Source: Microbacterium sp. SMR1
Lineage (GTDB): Bacteria > Actinomycetota > Actinomycetes > Actinomycetales > Microbacteriaceae
Length of the DNA stretch: 64,000 bases
NCBI RefSeq assembly: GCF_003289625.1
Contig: NZ_QMBN01000003.1
Coordinates: 464,034 to 528,033 of the forward strand
Reading direction: 5' to 3'
The translations under genes were made by a program, and so were the position numbers. Below, piece by piece: positions 1 through 8,332 of this stretch; within the stretch, counting starts at the first letter, position 1, and each line of letters begins with the position of its first letter. Below the pieces are notes generated by a model. The model ran no database searches. It saw only the letters and a program-made list of their open reading frames with translations, and had not been told where the DNA came from.

Positions 1-2272
1 CGAACGCGGGAAGGGTGCTCGTCTCGCCGCGGCCGACGGCCGCGGCATCCCGCGCGTGAGCGGTCAGCGTCGGGACGGCTGCGACGACCAGACCGGCGAC
101 GGCGATCGCGGCGGCGACCGTCCGGACCGCTCGAACCGGCACCACGCTGTCGAGCGTCAACAGCGCCGCGCCGACGACTCCGATCCACGCGAGGCTGAGG
201 GCGGCGCCCGGCCAGAGCGGGATCGCGGTCGTCCCGTCGATGGCGACGGCCAGACCTGCCGCGGCGAAGGCGGTCGCGACTCCGAGACCCGCGACGGCCA
301 GGAGCACGATTCCGACGAAGCGACGCGTCGACGCGGCAGCGGCGAGCGCGAGCGCGAGCAGAGGCGCGGTGAACAGCAGCAACCACCACACCGGGCCGGA
401 GGCTCCCGTGAAGGCCGCCCACCCCGCATCCGCAGGGAACCCGGCGGCGAACAGGAATCTCCCGACGACATCATCGGCGAATCGCGGGCCGCTCCACGGC
501 ACCCCCGGGTCGGCCAGCAGCGACCACAGGTCTCCGGCGCGGAGCCGGGCGAGAACGAGCGGTGCCGACAGCGCGAGCGACGGGACGATGATCCACAGCC
601 ACCGGAACGCCGCGCGCCGGCCCCGGAGCACCATCGACAGCACGACGGCGAAGACCCAGATGATCACGACGGGAGCGGACAGAACCGGGGAGCAGGCCAA
701 GACGACGGCGAGGAGGATCGAAGCCGTACCGGCATTGCCCCACGAACGGTGAGCGCCGGCAGCGGTGAACGCCAGCCACGGCAGCACGAGGTGGACGATG
801 ACGGATGCCGGGCGCCCGTCGCCCAGTGCCACGAGGAACATCGGCGCCAGTGCCCAGATCGCGGCACCGACGATGCGCAGCGCCGCACGCTCGGTGACGC
901 GCGTGGCAGCGAACCATCCACCGAGCACCGCGAGCGGGAGGGCGAGGAGCCACAGCACCACGAGCGCGCGCGACGGGTCCGTCGGCGAGAACGATGCGAG
1001 CACAGCGAGAACGGCGCTGAACGGGTCAGCGGGGCCCACCGCTTCCCACCCGAGCGGTCGTTGCGCACCCGTCGCCTCGGACCAGGCGCGGGCCGCGTTG
1101 GCGGCGAGCGGAGCGAGGGCTCCGCCGCCGATGGAGGGCCAGCTCAATGCCGCGGGCATCGCCGCGATCGAGACGACGAGGGCTGCGAGGACTGCCCACG
1201 CACCACCGCCGGAGAAGAAGCCGAGCTCGGTCCGACGCGGACCGTCGCCGGCGGGCTGATCCTCGATGAGACGCTGCCGCATGACCCGCGAGCTGACTCG
1301 CAGCGACGCCAGTTGCGACCAGGATGCGCGCCGGTGACGAGCGATCCGACGTCGGGCGCGGGCGACGGCACGCAACCGGACCAGCACGGTCACGGCGGCC
1401 GACCATTCCGGGCCGATCCGCGCGGGACGTTTGCCGACGAGGTCGACGACGCTGCGCCAGAGCGCCAGTGGCAGGAGCGTGAGCCAGTGCAGTACGACAA
1501 CGGGCGGCGGGGCGTAAACCAGTCGCCGGTGCAGCTGCGCGACGCGTGCGGCATGCGTGACGCGGGCGCGGGCGCCCATGGTCCGCGGTGCTGGGGGGCC
1601 GGCCACGCCGTCGTGCGCGACGGCGATGCGCGCCCCGGGCGCGAGGACCACGCGGCCGCCGGCCAGACGCACGCGCACGCCGAGATCGAGCCCCTCGTCG
1701 GCACCGGCGAGGGCATCGTCGAGCCCGTCGAGCTCCCGCCACGCGGCGGTGTGGACGAGGATGCCGCGCACATCACCGCCGAGGACGTCGTCCGTACCGT
1801 CGTGCTGGCCCTGGTCGTGCTCACCGTCAGCGAGACCGACCGCAGCGCCGAACCTCGTCATCGAGCGTCCCAGCGAGACGATGCGCGTGTTGTCATCCCA
1901 CTCGACGAGCTTCGGAACGGCGATCGCGACGGACGGCGCCGTCTCGAGGGCGGCGGCCAGCCGCTGCAGCGCCTGCGGCTCGGGCGCGACGTCCTGCGCC
2001 AGCAGCCACACCGCGTCACCGTCGAGACGTCGTGACGCCAGCCGGAGCGCGGCAGCGAAGCCCGTTCGGGACGGCGCGGCGATCACCACCTCGGCACCCG
2101 ACTCCTCCGCGAGAGCGCGCAGACGGTCGTCGCCGCCGCACAGCACGATCGTCAATGCGTCGACGGCGCGCGTCTGATCGCGCAGCGCGGCGAGCGTGCG
2201 CGTGAGGTGGAAGGCCGCCGGTGCGCGTCCATCGGGACGCACGACCAGGAGCGCATGAACACGGGCGGGCAT
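1..2272 (-). CDS. Large membrane glycosyltransferase, family 2 (3' end beyond window)
   Basis: About 757 codons are visible, with no in-frame stop from the ATG at 2272 to the left edge, so the C-terminus is missing. Residues 1-230 resemble a GT-A glycosyltransferase: it begins MPARVHALLVVRPDG and has the nucleotide-sugar-type stretch VWLLAQDV near residue 90. After about residue 345 come many hydrophobic segments, including AWAVLAALVVSIAAMPAAL and TASILLAVVLACSPVLSAP, so the protein is a soluble GT domain joined to a multi-pass membrane part. The start is supported by a TAGGCT box 9 nt upstream. It is followed (upstream on the same strand) by whiB, an arrangement I know from other actinobacteria. 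Substrate unknown; a cell-envelope glycan role is inferred. Confidence 0.8.
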   Translation of the reverse strand, partial: MPARVHALLVVRPDGRAPAAFHLTRTLAALRDQTRAVDALTIVLCGGDDRLRALAEESGAEVVIAAPSRTGFAAALRLASRRLDGDAVWLLAQDVAPEPQALQRLAAALETAPSVAIAVPKLVEWDDNTRIVSLGRSMTRFGAAVGLADGEHDQGQHDGTDDVLGGDVRGILVHTAAWRELDGLDDALAGADEGLDLGVRVRLAGGRVVLAPGARIAVAHDGVAGPPAPRTMGARARVTHAARVAQLHRRLVYAPPPVVVLHWLTLLPLALWRSVVDLVGKRPARIGPEWSAAVTVLVRLRAVARARRRIARHRRASWSQLASLRVSSRVMRQRLIEDQPAGDGPRRTELGFFSGGGAWAVLAALVVSIAAMPAALSWPSIGGGALAPLAANAARAWSEATGAQRPLGWEAVGPADPFSAVLAVLASFSPTDPSRALVVLWLLALPLAVLGGWFAATRVTERAALRIVGAAIWALAPMFLVALGDGRPASVIVHLVLPWLAFTAAGAHRSWGNAGTASILLAVVLACSPVLSAPVVIIWVFAVVLSMVLRGRRAAFRWLWIIVPSLALSAPLVLARLRAGDLWSLLADPGVPWSGPRFADDVVGRFLFAAGFPADAGWAAFTGASGPVWWLLLFTAPLLALALAAAASTRRFVGIVLLAVAGLGVATAFAAAGLAVAIDGTTAIPLWPGAALSLAWIGVVGAALLTLDSVVPVRAVRTVAAAIAVAGLVVAAVPTLTAHARDAAAVGRGETSTLPAF

Positions 2273-2281
2273 GACGGAGCA

Positions 2282-2287
2282 AGCCTA
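2282..2287 (-). promoter_or_regulatory. -10 box of the GT2 membrane gene
   Basis: TAGGCT on the minus strand, 9 nt before the ATG at 2272. The spacing implies an almost leaderless transcript. Confidence 0.5.
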
Positions 2288-2361
2288 GGTGGCGATTCTG
2301 AGCGAGCTCGACAGCGGCGAGGCGGTTCGCCGATATCAGCGACCCCGGCCGCCGGAGCTCG

Positions 2362-2682
2362 TCAGACTGCGCGACGCTTCAGCTTGCGGCGCTCGCGCTC
2401 GCTGAGGCCGCCCCAGATGCCGAAGCGCTCGTCGTTCTGCAGGGCGTACTCGAGGCATTCCCCGCGGACGTCGCACGACGTGCAGATGCGCTTGGCGTCG
2501 CGGGTGGAGCCGCCCTTCTCGGGGAAGAACGCCTCGGGGTCGGTCTGCGCGCAGAGCGCGTCGGTCTGCCAGGCGAGCGCATTGTCGTCACCGTCGGTGT
2601 CGACGCGGCGAACACCGGGCACGCCCAGGTTGACCGGATCGACGAACCAGTTGTCGGGAACGCCCGAACGGTATGCCGTCAT
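2362..2682 (-). CDS. whiB: WhiB-family Fe-S transcriptional regulator (WhiB2-like)
   Basis: 106 aa. The four iron-sulfur cysteines are C44, C67, C70 and C76 (C-x22-C-x2-C-x5-C), followed by the family turn FGIWGGL and a basic tail, ERERRKLKRRAV, that contacts DNA. These proteins bind a 4Fe-4S cluster and act with the housekeeping sigma factor; WhiB2/WhmD members affect septation and envelope genes. I chose the ATG at 2682 because GAGGAGG lies just upstream; an earlier in-frame start at 2730 would sit inside the promoter region. Its neighbours are a membrane glycosyltransferase and manA, in keeping with an envelope-related regulator. The WhiB2 subgroup is inferred from length and context. Confidence 0.93.
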   Translation of the reverse strand: MTAYRSGVPDNWFVDPVNLGVPGVRRVDTDGDDNALAWQTDALCAQTDPEAFFPEKGGSTRDAKRICTSCDVRGECLEYALQNDERFGIWGGLSERERRKLKRRAV

Positions 2683-2732
2683 ATCGTGTCCCCTCCTCGC
2701 CGGCCGGCACGCGAGCCGCGTGTCTCGCATTA

Positions 2733-2761
2733 ATTACACCCGTGTGATTCCTCTGGGTCAA
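2733..2761 (-). promoter_or_regulatory. whiB promoter
   Basis: Minus strand: TTGACC at 2756-2761, a 17-nt spacer, then TGTAAT (overlapping TAATTA) at 2733-2738. It lies in an AT-rich pocket unlike its surroundings. The implied 5' UTR is about 40-45 nt and carries the strong ribosome-binding site of whiB, so this gene is not leaderless, unlike many neighbours. Confidence 0.55.
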
Positions 2762-2829
2762 GTCGCGGATCGTAAACCCTCAAGCCCATGTTTAAGCTTC
2801 GCGACGCTCCATCGGCGTGTCGCGACTCG

Positions 2830-3999
2830 CTAGGCGCCGGGCTGCGCGACGAACGCCTCCCCCGCGCCGCCGATCGCGACGGACTCCGCCGCGACGACGG
2901 CCGCCGTGCCGGGCACGAGCTCCACGCGCTTACCGTCCGCTTCGACGACGACGTCGCCGCGCGTCGCGAGGACGATCGCCGTGCCGGCGAGCGCGATCTC
3001 GGTGACCGCCTCGAAGGTCGTCTCGACGCGCGCGAGACGGAAGTCCGGCACGCCGACGTCATAGCCGAACACCCCGGGCGCGACCTCGATGGGCTCGACG
3101 ATCGGCGCGGGACCGCTGTCGGTGCTGACGATCTGCAGCAGCTCGGTCACGTCGACGTGCTTGGGCGTGAGGCCACCGCGGAGCACGTTGTCGCTGGCGG
3201 CCATCAGTTCGACTCCGAGGCCCTCCTGATAAGCGTGGAGCACACCCGCCGGCGCGAAGAGCGCCTCGCCTCGTCGCAGCTCGACGAGATTCATGAGGGT
3301 CGCCACGATGAGCCCCGGGTCGCCGGGGAATGCACCCGCGATCTCGCTGAGCACGGCCGTCTCGGCGGCGAAGTCCGAGTCCGAGCGGCCCGCCCCCACG
3401 GATCGATCGAGCGCAGCGGCGAGGTCGGTCACGACATCCGATGCCTCGCCCGAGAGCGCCCATCCGATGACGCGGCGGAGCGCCGCAGACTCGTCCTCAG
3501 CGTCGGTCGGCGTGAGCGCAGCGGCCAACGCGACGACGCCCGCACGCTCGCCCAGAGCGGCGAGCAGACGCTGGGTGTCGGCGATCGGCCGCAATCCGAC
3601 CAGCGCGCGGAATGAATCCGAGAGGGCGACGATGATCTCGGGCTTGTGATTCTCGTCGCGGTAGAGGCGGCCCCCGGCATCCCGCGGGATGCCCGCCGCC
3701 TCTTCGCGCGCGAATCCCGCGGCTGCCTGCTCTCGGGAAGGGTGCGCTTGGATCGACAGCGACGTCGCCGCCGCGAGGATCTTCAGCAGGTAGGGAAGCG
3801 GCGCGAGCCCGGCCTCGGACAGGGCGAGGTCGAGCGGGCGTCCCGTGCCGTCGTCGACGCGCGACGGGCTGCCCGGATGATCACCGAACCAGATCTCCGC
3901 TTCGGGCTCCCCCGAAGGCTCGCGACCCTGCAGCTCGGCGATGAGCGTCTGGGAGCCCCATGCGTAGTCTCTGGCGATGTTCGAGATCGGAATCAGCAC
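2830..3999 (-). CDS. manA: Mannose-6-phosphate isomerase, class I
   Basis: 389 aa, full length for type I phosphomannose isomerase, a zinc enzyme interconverting fructose-6-P and mannose-6-P and supplying GDP-mannose synthesis. Signatures: the N-terminal RDYAWGS, the zinc-site stretch SIQAHPS, and DENHKPE. The GTG at 3999 is the only reasonable start, since an in-frame TAG lies four codons upstream; TAGGCT sits 6 nt before it, so the mRNA is probably leaderless. Divergently transcribed from the glycan locus that follows, sharing a 71-nt intergenic region. Confidence 0.95.
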   Translation of the reverse strand: MLIPISNIARDYAWGSQTLIAELQGREPSGEPEAEIWFGDHPGSPSRVDDGTGRPLDLALSEAGLAPLPYLLKILAAATSLSIQAHPSREQAAAGFAREEAAGIPRDAGGRLYRDENHKPEIIVALSDSFRALVGLRPIADTQRLLAALGERAGVVALAAALTPTDAEDESAALRRVIGWALSGEASDVVTDLAAALDRSVGAGRSDSDFAAETAVLSEIAGAFPGDPGLIVATLMNLVELRRGEALFAPAGVLHAYQEGLGVELMAASDNVLRGGLTPKHVDVTELLQIVSTDSGPAPIVEPIEVAPGVFGYDVGVPDFRLARVETTFEAVTEIALAGTAIVLATRGDVVVEADGKRVELVPGTAAVVAAESVAIGGAGEAFVAQPGA

Positions 4000-4005
4000 G
4001 AGCCC

Positions 4006-4011
4006 AGCCTA
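4006..4011 (-). promoter_or_regulatory. Leaderless -10 box of manA
   Basis: TAGGCT on the minus strand, exactly 6 nt before the GTG at 3999. Confidence 0.6.
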
Positions 4012-4055
4012 GAGCGCGGGCACCGTCGGATCGGGTGCCGGACGCGCCGCCGCGA

Positions 4056-4061
4056 TAGCCT
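4056..4061 (+). promoter_or_regulatory. -10 box before the first ligase/polymerase gene
   Basis: TAGCCT, 9 nt before the ATG at 4071. No ribosome-binding site is visible. Confidence 0.45.
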
Positions 4062-4070
4062 GTCTGCACC

Positions 4071-5495
4071 ATGGCCGTCTACTCCCGCCACCCCGTCTCG
4101 GCGCCTCCCGCGGCGCCCGCGCGAGAGACCACCGGGCATCTCCTCCTGCGGGCGTGGTGCGTCTTCGTCATCGCCGCGTCGATGGCCGGCACGAGCTGGC
4201 TGATGGCGTTCGGCCCGGCGGTCGCAGGCGTCGTCGTCGTCGCGACCGGACTCGTGTCGACGGTCCTCTGGGTCTCGCTGCGGCCGCGGGTGCAGTGGCG
4301 CCGCCTGCCGTGGTTCGCGCTGGCCTACGTCGCGTGGGCCGTGATGTCGATGCTGTGGTCCGCGTGGCTGGGCGCCACCGAGCTCACGCTGCTGCTGCTC
4401 GTATCGACGACCGTGCAGGCGATGTTCGTCGGCGCGGTGCTGACCTGGCGCGAGATCCTGCGCGCGGTCGCGGCGGCGCTGAAGTGGATGCTGGCACTGT
4501 CCATCCTGTTCGAACTGTGGGTCGCCCTCATCTGGCGCGGTGACATCCTCCCGGGCTTCGTCCGACCGGATGCCGACTACGCCGGCCACCCCATCACCCT
4601 CTGGTCACGCGACAACCTCTTCAACGGCGGCCGCCTGCAGGGGATCTTCGGCAACGCCAACCCCCTCGCCTACATCGCCCTCCTGGCGATCATCGTCTTC
4701 ATCGTGCGGATCGCATCGGGCGCGCCGCGCAGGTTCCTGCTCGGGCTCTGGACGGCGCTCGCTGTCTTCCTCTTCTGGCGGGCGGCCTCGGCCACCGCGC
4801 TCCTGTGCGCCATCGCTGTGGCGGTCGTGCTCGTGACGATCCTGCTGATGCGCACCGCACGCCGCCCCGGCGAGCGCACGCGTTTCTACGTCATGTACCT
4901 CGTCGTCGCCGGCCTCGGCGGCGCCGTCGTGTGGCTCGCGCGCGACACGGTGTTCGATCTGCTCGGCCGCTCGTCCGATCTGACGGGACGTCAGCGGATC
5001 TGGGACGCCGTCGGCGAGCGCATCGCCGAGCGGCCGCTGATCGGGTGGGGCTACTCGACCCCCTGGGTTCCGTCGGACCCGGCGTTCGACGGCTGGATCG
5101 TCGACCACGGCGTCAGCGTCATGCAGGCGCACAACATGTGGCTCGACGTCGCGCTCCAGCTCGGCTTCATCGGCGTCGCTCTCATCGCGCTCGCCCTGCT
5201 GGCGTTCGTCTGGCGGTCCTGGTTCTTCGCCGTCGATCGGCCCCGGTGGGACCTCGTGGCCGATCGCCCGTATACGGCTCTGACGCTCGTTCCCTCCCTC
5301 GTCGCGACCATCCTGCTCGTCCAGGGGCTCGCCGAGTCGGCACCGCTGCTGAACTGGGGATGGTTCCTCATCATCCTGTTCGCCTTCAAGATCAAGCAGG
5401 CCCCGCTCGTCGGGCGCGGTCCGGCCGAGCAACGTCTCGACGCGGAGCAGGGCGACCGCCTTCCCGAGCAGCCGGAGGCGCTCCGGGGTACGTGA
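4071..5495 (+). CDS. O-antigen ligase/polymerase-type membrane protein (copy 1)
   Basis: 474 aa with roughly ten to twelve membrane segments. It carries the O-antigen ligase/Wzy-C family pattern: GIFGNANPLAYIALL in the middle, then a large extracytoplasmic loop with DLTGRQRIW, PLIGWGYS and QAHNMWLDVALQLG. Such proteins join or polymerise undecaprenol-linked glycans outside the membrane, and ligase and polymerase cannot be told apart by sequence alone. The next gene is a close paralogue (WSRDNLF versus WSRDKLF, and nearly the same C-terminal half). First gene of a plus-strand run of five ending at 11231. Confidence 0.85.
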   Translation: MAVYSRHPVSAPPAAPARETTGHLLLRAWCVFVIAASMAGTSWLMAFGPAVAGVVVVATGLVSTVLWVSLRPRVQWRRLPWFALAYVAWAVMSMLWSAWLGATELTLLLLVSTTVQAMFVGAVLTWREILRAVAAALKWMLALSILFELWVALIWRGDILPGFVRPDADYAGHPITLWSRDNLFNGGRLQGIFGNANPLAYIALLAIIVFIVRIASGAPRRFLLGLWTALAVFLFWRAASATALLCAIAVAVVLVTILLMRTARRPGERTRFYVMYLVVAGLGGAVVWLARDTVFDLLGRSSDLTGRQRIWDAVGERIAERPLIGWGYSTPWVPSDPAFDGWIVDHGVSVMQAHNMWLDVALQLGFIGVALIALALLAFVWRSWFFAVDRPRWDLVADRPYTALTLVPSLVATILLVQGLAESAPLLNWGWFLIILFAFKIKQAPLVGRGPAEQRLDAEQGDRLPEQPEALRGT

Positions 5496-5515
5496 TGGCT
5501 CTCAGCCCCTGCGGC

Positions 5516-5521
5516 TAATCT
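5516..5521 (+). promoter_or_regulatory. -10 box before the second ligase/polymerase gene
   Basis: TAATCT, 9 nt before the ATG at 5531. The same hexamer-to-start spacing precedes the paralogue at 4071, so promoter and gene may have duplicated together. Confidence 0.4.
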
Positions 5522-5530
5522 GAGAGCATC

Positions 5531-6979
5531 ATGGCCAGTCATACGCGCGGGGAATCCGGAACGGATGCGGCGACGACCTCATCGCCGCGGCTCCTCCCGC
5601 TCCGGCTCGTGCGAGCCTGGTGCACCCTGATCATCGCCTCCTCGATGGCGGGCACGGCCTGGCTCATGGCGATCGGGGTCGGCGGCTCGGCCGTCGTGGT
5701 CGCCGTCACGACCACCGTGTCAGCGGCGATCTGGCTGATTCAGCGACCCCGCCGCCGCTGGCGCCGCCTGCCGTGGTTCGCCCTGGCCTACGTCGGGTGG
5801 GCGGTGCTCTCGCTGCTGTGGACGGAATGGCCACGCGCGACCGCCATGACGCTGGCGCTGCTGCTCGCGACCACCGCGCAGGCCATCTTCGTCGCGTCCG
5901 TCCTCACGGGACGTCAGATCATCGAGGCGATCGCTGCGGCGGTGAAGTGGATGCTGGCGCTCTCCCTGGCCTTCGAGCTGTGGGTCTCGCTCATCTGGCG
6001 CGGGCCGATCCTCCCGGGCTTCGTCCGCCCGGGGCCCGATTTCACGGGCGACCCGATCATGTTCTGGTCTCGCGACAAGCTCTTCACGGATGACCGCATC
6101 CAGGGGATCTTCGGCAACGCGAACTCGCTCGCCTACATCGCGCTGCTCGGACTCGTCGTCTTCGGGTTGCAGATCAACACCCGCGCCGGCCGCCGGGGCC
6201 CGCTGGTGGTGTGGACGCTGCTGGCGGCCTTCTGCTTCTGGCGCGGCTCGTCGGCCACTGCCGCGATGTGCGCGATCGCCATCGCGATCGTCATCGTGGT
6301 CGTCCTGCTCATGCGACGCGCGCGCACAGCGCGCACCCGCCGCATCCTCTACATCGTCTTCACCGTCACGGGCGTCGCCCTCATCACGACCCTGTGGCTC
6401 GTCCGCGAAGCTCTGTTCGAGATGCTCGGGCGCTCCTCCGACCTCAGCGGTCGGAAGGAGATCTGGGCGACGGTGGGCGAGCGATTCGCCGAGAGCCCGA
6501 TCATCGGCTGGGGCTACTCGGTGCCGTGGGTGCCCACGGATCCCTTCTTCGACGGCTGGATCGTCGACCGCGGCGTTACGGTGATGCAAGCGCACAGCAC
6601 CTGGTTCGACGTCGCCATGCAGCTCGGGGTGGTGGGCGTGGTGCTGTTCGCCGTCGCCCTCGGCGCCTTCACCTGGCGCGCATGGTTCCTGGCGCTCGGC
6701 CGCATCCCCCGCCCCGGCGCCCAGCGGGAACCGCGGTCGCGCCTCCTGCTGATCCCCGCGCTCGTGGCGACGATCCTTCTCGTCCAGAGCATCACCGAGT
6801 CGTCGCCTCTGCTGAACTGGGGATGGTTCCTGCTCGTGATGCTCGCCTTCGCCATCAAGCAGGCCCCCGCCTCCGTTCGCGGCACACCCGTCCGGCGTCG
6901 CTCGACACTCGCTGCCGCGTGGCCCCTCGAGGGCGGTGCTCCGATCGAGCGCGGCACGCCCGTCGAAGGCGTGGCGTGA
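5531..6979 (+). CDS. O-antigen ligase/polymerase-type membrane protein (copy 2)
   Basis: 482 aa, a clear tandem paralogue of the preceding gene, similar along its whole length. Shared signatures include RLPWFALAYVGWAVLSLLW, GIFGNANSLAYIALL, DLSGRKEIW, IIGWGYSVPWVP and LLNWGWFL. The loop histidine of the QAHN motif in copy 1 is kept, but the motif reads QAHST. The start 35 nt after the previous stop has its own TAATCT box. The tail after about residue 455 (RRRSTLAAA onward) is poorly conserved. Probably an envelope glycan polymerase or ligase. Confidence 0.85.
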   Translation: MASHTRGESGTDAATTSSPRLLPLRLVRAWCTLIIASSMAGTAWLMAIGVGGSAVVVAVTTTVSAAIWLIQRPRRRWRRLPWFALAYVGWAVLSLLWTEWPRATAMTLALLLATTAQAIFVASVLTGRQIIEAIAAAVKWMLALSLAFELWVSLIWRGPILPGFVRPGPDFTGDPIMFWSRDKLFTDDRIQGIFGNANSLAYIALLGLVVFGLQINTRAGRRGPLVVWTLLAAFCFWRGSSATAAMCAIAIAIVIVVVLLMRRARTARTRRILYIVFTVTGVALITTLWLVREALFEMLGRSSDLSGRKEIWATVGERFAESPIIGWGYSVPWVPTDPFFDGWIVDRGVTVMQAHSTWFDVAMQLGVVGVVLFAVALGAFTWRAWFLALGRIPRPGAQREPRSRLLLIPALVATILLVQSITESSPLLNWGWFLLVMLAFAIKQAPASVRGTPVRRRSTLAAAWPLEGGAPIERGTPVEGVA

Positions 6980-8322
6980 CGACTCCGCCCGGACTGTCCG
7001 CCTCCTGGGTCGTCCGCACGCTCGACTCCGCGGCGTTCGCGCAGGCATTCGCACACACGGCGATCGCCGCGGTGTTCGCTCAGCACCTCGTCGACCGCAC
7101 CGCGGGCCGGGTCACCTGGTTCACCGTGATCGCGGGGTTGTGCGCGGTCGGCGCGGCCGTGCTGCTGGTCCGCCGTCGCGAGTTCACCCTCGTGCGCCTC
7201 ATCCCATCGACCCTCGTGCTGTTCCTCGGCTGGGCCCTCGCGAGTGTCACGTGGACGACAGACACCTCCGGGACCGTCAGCGGCTGGCTCGCGCTCGCGG
7301 CGATCGCGTTCCTCGCCGTCGTCATCGCGAACACGCGCGACACCCTGCAGACGGTCCGCGCACTGGCCGACGTCTTCCGGGTGCTGCTGGTGCTGTCGCT
7401 CCTGCTCGAGCTGCTCTCGGGTGTCTTTTTCGACATGCCGTTCACCTTCCTCGGCATCGAAGGGGACATCGCCGCTCTCGGCCCGGTTCAGGGCATCTTC
7501 GGCACCCGCAACTCGCTCGGATTCATCGCGGTCCTGGCACTGATCACCTTCTACATCGAGTGGCGCACGGTGTCGGTGCGAACCGGTGTCTCGCTGTTCT
7601 CGGCCGTGCTGGCCGCGCTCCTCGCGGCTCTCTCCGACTCGCCCACCGTCCTCGTCCTCGCCGTCGCCACGGCCGTCGCGACGGCGGCACTCGGCCTCGT
7701 GCGTCGCACCCGACGCGCGTTGCGACGCACCGTCCAGTCCGTGCTCGGCGCGACCGTGATCGTCGGCGCCATGGTCGGATATCTGCTGCGCGAGCGCATC
7801 ATCGCGTGGATCGGGGCCGGGACGGACTTCTCGATCCGGGCCGAGCTCTGGGACCAGGTCGCCTCGTTCGTCCGCGTCGAGCCGGTGCGCGGGTGGGGCT
7901 GGTTCGGGCCGTGGTCGCGCACCGATTTCCCCTTCAACGCGATCAACTTCGCCCTCGGGGACCGACACAGCTCGGCCTTGAACGCGTACGTCGACGTCGT
8001 GCTCCAGCTCGGGTGGGTCGGTCTGCTCATCTTCATCGCCTTCGCGGGACTGGCCCTGGGACGCGCGTGGCTCGTCGCGAGTGAACGCCGGTCGATTCTC
8101 TACGCCTGGACTCCCCTCATCCTCGTGACGGTCCTCGTCGACGCCCTCTTCGAGAGCTTCCCCCTCCACGGGTACGGCTGGCTGATGCTCGTCCTCTGCG
8201 CGCTGCGAGCCGGGCAGTCGAAGTCGTGGCGCGAGAACATCCGGGACGCCGCGCGGCCGGGATCGCCCGCCGCCGGGCTGCCCGACGACACCTCGACGGG
8301 AACGCACGGCATCGCACGGTAG
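6976..8322 (+). CDS. O-antigen ligase/polymerase-type membrane protein (copy 3, divergent)
   Basis: 448 aa, about ten membrane segments. The GTG start overlaps the previous stop (GTGA), so translation is probably coupled. It keeps family landmarks (GIFGTRNSLGFIAVL, SIRAELW, RGWGWFGPW, LNAYVDVVLQLGWVG, and FPLHGYGWLML near the end) but is far from copies 1 and 2, so it likely diverged in substrate. Its TAG stop is the first half of the TAGGAT box that serves the next gene. Confidence 0.82.
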   Translation: MTTPPGLSASWVVRTLDSAAFAQAFAHTAIAAVFAQHLVDRTAGRVTWFTVIAGLCAVGAAVLLVRRREFTLVRLIPSTLVLFLGWALASVTWTTDTSGTVSGWLALAAIAFLAVVIANTRDTLQTVRALADVFRVLLVLSLLLELLSGVFFDMPFTFLGIEGDIAALGPVQGIFGTRNSLGFIAVLALITFYIEWRTVSVRTGVSLFSAVLAALLAALSDSPTVLVLAVATAVATAALGLVRRTRRALRRTVQSVLGATVIVGAMVGYLLRERIIAWIGAGTDFSIRAELWDQVASFVRVEPVRGWGWFGPWSRTDFPFNAINFALGDRHSSALNAYVDVVLQLGWVGLLIFIAFAGLALGRAWLVASERRSILYAWTPLILVTVLVDALFESFPLHGYGWLMLVLCALRAGQSKSWRENIRDAARPGSPAAGLPDDTSTGTHGIAR

Positions 8323-8325
8323 GAT
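8320..8325 (+). promoter_or_regulatory. Leaderless -10 box of the GlfT1-like gene
   Basis: TAGGAT with a 7-nt spacer to the GTG at 8333. The first three bases are the stop codon of the preceding gene. Confidence 0.6.
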
Positions 8326-8332
8326 CGGGCCG

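Noticed and set aside
56..2035. A 659-codon open frame on the plus strand
   Set aside because: Rich in R, D, E and Q with no family pattern; it lies opposite the GT2 membrane gene, whose frame shows a clear GT domain and membrane helices. Antisense frames stay open in high-GC DNA.
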